A DNA stretch of 64,000 nucleotides from Paracoccus alkenifer. Lineage in GTDB: Bacteria > Pseudomonadota > Alphaproteobacteria > Rhodobacterales > Rhodobacteraceae. Shown here one piece after another: positions 59,302-64,000 of this stretch (the first letter of the stretch is position 1; each line of letters starts with the position of its first letter). Below the pieces are notes generated by a model, which was not told where the DNA came from, searched no databases, and was given only the letters and a program-made list of their open reading frames with translations. The position numbers and the translations under genes were made by a program. The DNA is taken from NCBI RefSeq assembly GCF_900108405.1, contig NZ_FNXG01000002.1, positions 124,001 to 188,000 of the forward strand, read 5' to 3'.

Positions 59302-59418
59302 CGGGGGCGCTGCCCCCGTCGTCTGCGGCCACTGCCGTGGCCTTGTTCGCTGAAAACAGTCCACAGGACTGTTTTCCGGGCGCTCACAAGCCACGGGATA
59401 TTTGGGGCAAGATGAAAG
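59302..59418 (-). repeat. Long mosaic intergenic repeat with three hairpins
   Basis: Three perfect stems in a row: CGGGGGC/GCCCCCG (59302-59318), GGCCAC/GTGGCC (59327-59342), GAAAACAGTCC/GGACTGTTTTC (59352-59376). Then CGGGCGCTC and the type A core CCACGGGATATTTGGGGCAA with GATGAAAG. The longest copy in the window, 30 bases after the aminopeptidase stop. Confidence 0.78.
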
Positions 59419-59503
59419 CGCCTGTTGCCGCAGGGACGCGATCCGGTCTTGAGAGCGGCGGGACGCGGTGGCAGATTTATCCGCGACCTTGAGGAGTCTG
59501 ACG

Positions 59504-60889
59504 ATGCCCATTCCCGAGAATGTCCTGTCCGAATTGCGCGCCGTTCTGGGCGAGCGGCTGTCCACCGGCGAATCCGAACGCGCGCTGCATGGCGCGTCCG
59601 AGACGTTCCACCGCGCGCCGCCGCCCGATGCGGTGGCCTTTCCGTTGAACACGGGCGAGGTTTCGGCGATCCTGCGGATCTGCAACGCCCATGGCGTGCC
59701 GGTGATCGGCTGGGGCACCGGCACCTCGTTGGAAGGCCACGCGCTGGCGATCCATGGCGGGCTGGTGGTGGACCTGATGCGGATGGACCGCGTGCTTGAG
59801 GTGCGCCCCGAGGACATGCTGGCCGTGGTCCAGCCCGGCGTGACGCGCGAGGGGCTGAACACCGAGCTGCGCGCAACCGGGTTGATGTTCCCGCTGGACC
59901 CCGGCGCCAATGCCAGTCTGGGCGGCATGGCCGCGACCCGCGCCAGCGGCACCACCGCGGTGCGTTACGGCACCATGCGCCAGAACGTGCTGGCGCTTGA
60001 GGTCGTGCTGGCCGACGGGCGGGTGATCCGCACCGGCACGCGGGCGGCGAAATCCAGCGCCGGCTATGACCTGACCGCGCTGATGGTGGGGTCCGAAGGC
60101 ACGCTGGGCATCATCACCGAGCTGACCCTGCGGCTTTACGGCCAGCCCGAAGAGGTCGCGGCCGCCGTCTGCGCGTTCCCGACCCTGACCGAGGCGGTGA
60201 CCTGCGTCGCGCAGACCATGCAGATGGGCATTCCCATGGCGCGGATCGAATTCATGAACCCGCTGGCGATGCGCGCGATCAACCTTGAGCTGGGGACCGA
60301 GCGTTACCCTGAAAAACCGCATCTGCTGGTCGAGTTCACCGGCTCGCCCGATTCGGTCAAGGCCGATGCCGAGGCGTTCGGGGCGCTGGCCGAGGATAAC
60401 GGCGGCGAGAGGTTCGAGTGGGCCTCGGACCGGGATGAACGCAACCGGCTGTGGGCGGCGCGCCATGCCGCATACACCGCCACGCTCAAGCTGCGGCCCG
60501 GGGCGACGGGGGTGACGACGGATATCTGCGTGCCGATGTCGGAACTGCCCGGCGCGGTGGCCGCCGCCGCGGCGGACATGGAAAAGGCCGGCATCTTCGG
60601 CAATATCGTGGGCCATGTCGGCGACGGCAATTTCCACATGCTGATGCTGGTCGAGCCGGGCAACGAAGCCGAGATCGCAAGCGCCAAGCGCATCGCCCGC
60701 GGCATGGCCGAGCGCGCGCTGAAGGTCGGCGGCACGATCAGCGGCGAACACGGGGTGGGCATCGGCAAGCTGGACCTGATGCGCGATCAGCACGGCGACG
60801 ATGCCATTGCCGTGATGCAGGCGATCAAGCTGGCGCTGGATCCCAACAACATCATGAACCCGGGCAAGCTGGTGCCGGGGATCGGCTGA
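59504..60889 (+). CDS. FAD-binding dehydrogenase, D-lactate/glycolate dehydrogenase type
   Basis: A 461-residue flavoprotein with an N-terminal FAD_binding_4 domain (GWGTGTSLEGHALAIHGG near 78-95, LDPGANASLGGMAATRASGT near 136-155) and a C-terminal FAD-oxidase domain (GNIVGHVGDGNFHMLMLVEP near 365 and GTISGEHGVGIGK near 410). It most resembles cytochrome-linked D-lactate dehydrogenases and GlcD; the exact 2-hydroxyacid is not certain. The start is fixed by TTGAGGAG eleven bases before ATG; an upstream in-frame start adds 12 residues. Confidence 0.9.
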   Translation: MPIPENVLSELRAVLGERLSTGESERALHGASETFHRAPPPDAVAFPLNTGEVSAILRICNAHGVPVIGWGTGTSLEGHALAIHGGLVVDLMRMDRVLEVRPEDMLAVVQPGVTREGLNTELRATGLMFPLDPGANASLGGMAATRASGTTAVRYGTMRQNVLALEVVLADGRVIRTGTRAAKSSAGYDLTALMVGSEGTLGIITELTLRLYGQPEEVAAAVCAFPTLTEAVTCVAQTMQMGIPMARIEFMNPLAMRAINLELGTERYPEKPHLLVEFTGSPDSVKADAEAFGALAEDNGGERFEWASDRDERNRLWAARHAAYTATLKLRPGATGVTTDICVPMSELPGAVAAAAADMEKAGIFGNIVGHVGDGNFHMLMLVEPGNEAEIASAKRIARGMAERALKVGGTISGEHGVGIGKLDLMRDQHGDDAIAVMQAIKLALDPNNIMNPGKLVPGIG

Positions 60890-61018
60890 AACGCGCACCC
60901 GGCCTGACGCTTTCGTGATCCTGCGCCGGGGCCGCGCCGAAAGTCCCGGCGTGGCTTTGGTCGCTGGCCTGTGGAATAATCCGGCCAAAGATACAAAAGA
61001 AACTGCACGAGGCGGGAC

Positions 61019-61813
61019 ATGAGACAGTGGGTCAGGGCGGCTGCCTTGGTGGCGGTGACGGCGCTTGCCGCCTGTGGCGGCGGCGGGCCGCGCGGCATCG
61101 TCGGCGGCAGCTATACGGGCGGCGCCGTGCCGGCCTTTGGCGACACCGCCCCCCATGTCTGGAAACACGGCCACCCCTATAACCTGCCGGTGCATGGCGT
61201 CGATGTCTCGCGCTATCAGGGCAATGTGGACTGGCACGCCGCCCGCCGCGCCGGCGTCAGTTTCGCCTTTATCAAGGCGACCGAGGGGGGCGATCATTCC
61301 GACCCGAATTTCCGCCGCTACTGGGCCGACGCCAGGGCCGCGGGCGTGCCGCGCGGGGCGTATCATTTCTATTACTTCTGCCGCGGCGGGGCCGAGCAGG
61401 CCGCATGGTTCATCGCCAATGTGCCGCGCGAACGCGGCGCGCTGCCGCCGGTGCTGGATCTGGAATGGAACCACGCCTCGCGCAACTGCCGCCACAAGCC
61501 CTCGGCCGCCGAGGTGCAGCGCGAGGTCTCGGCCTTTCTGTCGGTCATCACCCAGTATTACGGGCAGCGGCCGATCATCTACACCACGGTTGATTTCTAC
61601 CGCGACACCAATATCCGTCACCTGAACGCCGAGTTCTGGCTGCGCTCGGTCGCCGACCACCCGCGCGAGACCTATCCGGGCCAGCGCTGGACCTTCTGGC
61701 AATATACCGGCACCGGCACCGCGCCGGGGTTCCGGGGCAATGTCGATCTGAACGCCTTTGCCGGGAACCGGGCGCAGTGGAACATGTGGCTGGGATCGAG
61801 GATGCAGCGGTAA
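61019..61813 (+). CDS. GH25 lysozyme-like lipoprotein
   Basis: A 264-residue muramidase of glycoside hydrolase family 25. The lipobox LAAC has Cys at residue 19, followed by a Gly-rich spacer. The catalytic domain starts at PVHGVDVSRYQGNVDW (D62) and has the Asp-x-Glu pair D147 and E149 in PPVLDLEWN, plus YHFYYF and WTFWQYTGTG. Being a lipoprotein it should act on the wall from a membrane anchor, unlike the soluble endolysin at 29426. The next gene begins with no gap after its stop. Confidence 0.92.
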   Translation: MRQWVRAAALVAVTALAACGGGGPRGIVGGSYTGGAVPAFGDTAPHVWKHGHPYNLPVHGVDVSRYQGNVDWHAARRAGVSFAFIKATEGGDHSDPNFRRYWADARAAGVPRGAYHFYYFCRGGAEQAAWFIANVPRERGALPPVLDLEWNHASRNCRHKPSAAEVQREVSAFLSVITQYYGQRPIIYTTVDFYRDTNIRHLNAEFWLRSVADHPRETYPGQRWTFWQYTGTGTAPGFRGNVDLNAFAGNRAQWNMWLGSRMQR

Positions 61814-62455
61814 TTGGGCCGTCCGGGCGCCACGCTCTGGGCCGAGTTCGCGGCGCTGTTCATCGGCGCGCCGCTGGCCATCGCGCTGCTGCTGCCGCCC
61901 CGGCTGATGTTTCTGGCGCTGTTCGGGTTCACGCTGGCCGGGCTGGGGCTGCTGTGGTGGACCGGCAATTTCGACTGGCGCAACCTGATCCGCGGCTGGG
62001 GCAGGGTGCATTGGGCGGCCTCGGCGCTGTTCGGGCTGGCGGTGGCGGCGGTGGGGCTGGCGATCATGCGCTGGGGCAACCCCGGGTTCCTGCCGCATCT
62101 GTCGCCCGAGCGGCTGCGGTTCCTGGCGCTGCTGTGGTGTCTTTACCCGCTGCTGTCGGCGCTGCCGCAAGAGCTGATCTTTCGCGCGCTGTTCTTTCAC
62201 CGCTACGGGCGGCTGTTTCCCACCCCCGGCCGGGCGGCGCTGGCCAATGCGGCGCTGTTTTCGCTGGCGCATCTGATGTATTGGTCGTGGGTCGTGGCGG
62301 CGCTGACCTTTGCCGGCGGCTGGATCTTTGCGCGGACCTATCTGCGCCGCGGCTTTCCGGCCGCCTGGGTGTTGCACGCCATCGCCGGCAATGTGCTGTT
62401 CACCGTCGGCATGGGCCGGTATTTCTGGTCCGGCAACGTGGTGGCGCCGTTCTAG
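61814..62455 (+). CDS. CPBP-family intramembrane metalloprotease
   Basis: A 213-residue membrane protein with about six hydrophobic helices. CPBP/Abi motifs: LPQELIFRALFF at 118-128 (the first of the usual EE pair is Gln, E120 is kept), FSLAHLMYW at 149-157 with H153, and WVLHAIAGN near 190. Related proteins cleave prenylated or membrane proteins. The likely start is TTG immediately after the lysozyme stop codon, as no ATG precedes the first helix, so translation is probably coupled. Confidence 0.82.
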   Translation: MGRPGATLWAEFAALFIGAPLAIALLLPPRLMFLALFGFTLAGLGLLWWTGNFDWRNLIRGWGRVHWAASALFGLAVAAVGLAIMRWGNPGFLPHLSPERLRFLALLWCLYPLLSALPQELIFRALFFHRYGRLFPTPGRAALANAALFSLAHLMYWSWVVAALTFAGGWIFARTYLRRGFPAAWVLHAIAGNVLFTVGMGRYFWSGNVVAPF

Positions 62456-62524
62456 TCGTCGCTGCTGCTTGACTTGGCGCCGCTGGCGGCGTTGATGCGG
62501 GACCGAAAACAAAGGGGACGCGCC

Positions 62525-64000
62525 ATGAACGCCTATCGCAGCCACACCTGCGGCCAGTTGACCGCCGCCGACGCCGGGAACTCCGTGCGCCTGTCGGGCT
62601 GGGTGCATCGGGTGCGCGATCACGGAGGCGTGCTGTTCATCGACCTGCGCGACCATTACGGCATCACGCAGGTGATCGCCGACAGCGATTCCCCCGCCTT
62701 TCCGGTGCTGGAGCGGCTGCGCGCCGAAACCGTGATCCGCATCGACGGGCAGGTAAAGCCGCGCGACGCCAGCCTTGTGAACCCCAAGCTGCCCACCGGC
62801 GAGATCGAGGTCTACGCGACCGGGGTCGAGGTGCTTGGCCCCGCCGACGAGCTGCCCCTGCCGGTGTTCGGCGACCACGACTACCCCGAGGAAACCCGGC
62901 TGGCCTATCGCTTCATCGACCTGCGCCGCGAATCCCTGCACGACAACATCATGCTGCGGTCGCGGGTGGTGAAATGGCTGCGCGACCGCATGTGGGATCA
63001 GGGCTTTACCGAGTTCCAGACCCCGATCATCACCGCGTCCAGCCCCGAGGGGGCGCGCGACTTTCTGGTGCCCTCGCGGCTGCATCCGGGCAAGTTCTAT
63101 GCGCTGCCGCAGGCGCCGCAGCAGTTCAAGCAGCTGATCATGGTCGCGGGCTTCGACCGCTATTTCCAGATCGCGCCGTGCTTTCGCGACGAAGACCCGC
63201 GCGCCGACCGCTCGCCGACCGATTTCTATCAGCTTGACGTGGAAATGTCCTTTGTCGAGCAAGAGGACGTGTTCGCCGCCATCCAGCCGGTCATTCAGGG
63301 GCTGTTCGAGGAATTCGGCAACGGCCGCCGCGTCGATGCCGACTGGCCGCTGATCCCCTATGCGGAATCGATGCTGAAATACGGCACCGACAAGCCCGAC
63401 CTGCGCAACCCGATCGAGATGCAGGTGGTTTCCGACCACTTCCGCGGCTCGGGCTTTGGCATCTTCGCCAAGCTGCTGGAACAGGACGGCACCGAGGTCC
63501 GCGCGATTCCGGCCCCCGGCGGCGGCTCGCGCAAATTTGCCGACCGGATGAATGCGTTCGCGCAGAAGGAAGGTCTGCCGGGGATGGGGTATATTTTCTG
63601 GCGGAAGGCCGAGGGCGGGCAGACCGAGGCCGCCGGCCCCATCGCCAAGGCGCTTGGCCACGAGCCGACCGAGGCGATCCGCACCCAGCTGGGGCTGGGC
63701 GAGGGCGACGCGGTGTTCTTTCTTGGTGGTCGCCCCGAAAGCTTCGAGGCGGTTGCCGGTCGCGCCCGCACCGAGATCGGCCGCGAGTTGGGGCTGATCG
63801 ACGAAAACCAGTTCAAATTCGCCTGGATCGTCGATTTCCCGATGTATGAGAAGACCGACGAGGGGAAAATCGACTTTTCCCACAACCCGTTTTCCATGCC
63901 GCAGGGCGGGCTGGAGGCGCTGAACGGCGACCCGCTGGCGGTCAAGGGCTATCAATACGACCTGGCCTGCAACGGCTATGAGCTGGTCAGCGGCGCGATC
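62525..64000 (+). CDS. aspS: Aspartyl-tRNA synthetase (5' part, runs off the window)
   Basis: 492 codons are present of an expected 590 or so; the frame is open to the last base. The N-terminal OB fold binds the anticodon ([20 protein letters not shown], then [11 protein letters not shown]). The class II core has motif 2 around [15 protein letters not shown] (near 218) and the GAD insertion from about 290. It is the bacterial type. Whether it also charges tRNA-Asn cannot be told from this part. Start [12 protein letters not shown] with AAAGGGG upstream. Confidence 0.96.
   Translation, partial: MNAYRSHTCGQLTAADAGNSVRLSGWVHRVRDHGGVLFIDLRDHYGITQVIADSDSPAFPVLERLRAETVIRIDGQVKPRDASLVNPKLPTGEIEVYATGVEVLGPADELPLPVFGDHDYPEETRLAYRFIDLRRESLHDNIMLRSRVVKWLRDRMWDQGFTEFQTPIITASSPEGARDFLVPSRLHPGKFYALPQAPQQFKQLIMVAGFDRYFQIAPCFRDEDPRADRSPTDFYQLDVEMSFVEQEDVFAAIQPVIQGLFEEFGNGRRVDADWPLIPYAESMLKYGTDKPDLRNPIEMQVVSDHFRGSGFGIFAKLLEQDGTEVRAIPAPGGGSRKFADRMNAFAQKEGLPGMGYIFWRKAEGGQTEAAGPIAKALGHEPTEAIRTQLGLGEGDAVFFLGGRPESFEAVAGRARTEIGRELGLIDENQFKFAWIVDFPMYEKTDEGKIDFSHNPFSMPQGGLEALNGDPLAVKGYQYDLACNGYELVSGAI

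Noticed and set aside
59477..63955. A minus-strand open frame of 1492 codons
   Set aside because: It is antisense to the flavoprotein, lysozyme, CPBP and aspS genes, all with clear family motifs, and its product is low-complexity and Arg/Gln/His-rich.

Overview
The window is about 64 kb of very GC-rich, gene-dense bacterial chromosome. Gene content and order point to an alphaproteobacterium of the Rhodobacteraceae/Paracoccaceae, most like Paracoccus. The evidence is an aerobic-type cobaltochelatase (CobS/CobT), an NDUFA12-type complex I subunit, a long two-domain dCTP deaminase, a fused indolepyruvate:ferredoxin oxidoreductase, the CcmE/CcmF/CcmH system, DUF1467 after methylmalonyl-CoA epimerase, and perfect CtrA-type boxes. 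The genus is inferred, not proven. I see no rRNA, CRISPR array or insertion sequence, and no gap between genes longer than 300 bases.

Layout. 1-6.6 kb: end of scpA, scpB, a small basic protein, dCTP deaminase, tRNA-Pro(GGG), ihfA-merR, a zinc-finger protein, a response regulator, methylmalonyl-CoA epimerase and small conserved genes. 6.6-14.1 kb: M48 lipoprotein protease, ilvB-ilvH, the N-degron transferase Bpt, and glnE. 14.1-23.2 kb: a membrane glycosyltransferase with an MshEN-like front end, carA, yqeY, cmk, NDUFA12, an MlaD-like protein, DUF2155, aat and purL. 23.3-28.9 kb: a candidate small RNA, a LysR regulator divergent from iorAB, and murI. 28.9-33.3 kb: ccmE, then an endolysin-holin pair, then ccmF-ccmH. 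33.3-49.6 kb: Nudix hydrolase, DUF983, eno, EEP phosphatase, selO, obgE-proB, ybjN, ygiC-ygiB pair, eda-MFS, xseA, proC-csaA-hydroxyacid dehydrogenase, csbD. 49.8-64 kb: DUF1045, DUF808, cobS, an FMN reductase/HxlR pair, cobT, a patatin lipoprotein, aminopeptidase P, a D-lactate dehydrogenase-like flavoprotein, a GH25 lysozyme lipoprotein, a CPBP membrane protease and the first 492 codons of aspS.

Most genes are housekeeping: amino acid synthesis (Ilv, ProB/ProC, GlnE), nucleotides (Dcd, CarA, Cmk, PurL), cytochrome c maturation, cobalamin synthesis and translation. Two layers stand out. First, an endolysin-holin cassette that resembles the unlinked lysis genes of the Rhodobacter gene transfer agent sits inside the ccm genes behind a perfect TTAA-N7-TTAAC box. 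A second perfect box lies before the MshEN-glycosyltransferase gene, and a near-match lies before a response regulator. Together these suggest a local CtrA regulon linking lysis, surface polysaccharide and signalling.

Second, at least fourteen copies of a mosaic intergenic repeat are scattered through the window. Each has a GGGGGC/GCCCCC-type hairpin or another stem joined to a tail close to CATCTTGCCCCAAATATCCC. All copies lie between genes, often just after stop codons, and some serve as the tail of terminator hairpins. I know of no name for this family. It and the CtrA-linked lysis cassette are the most interesting observations here.
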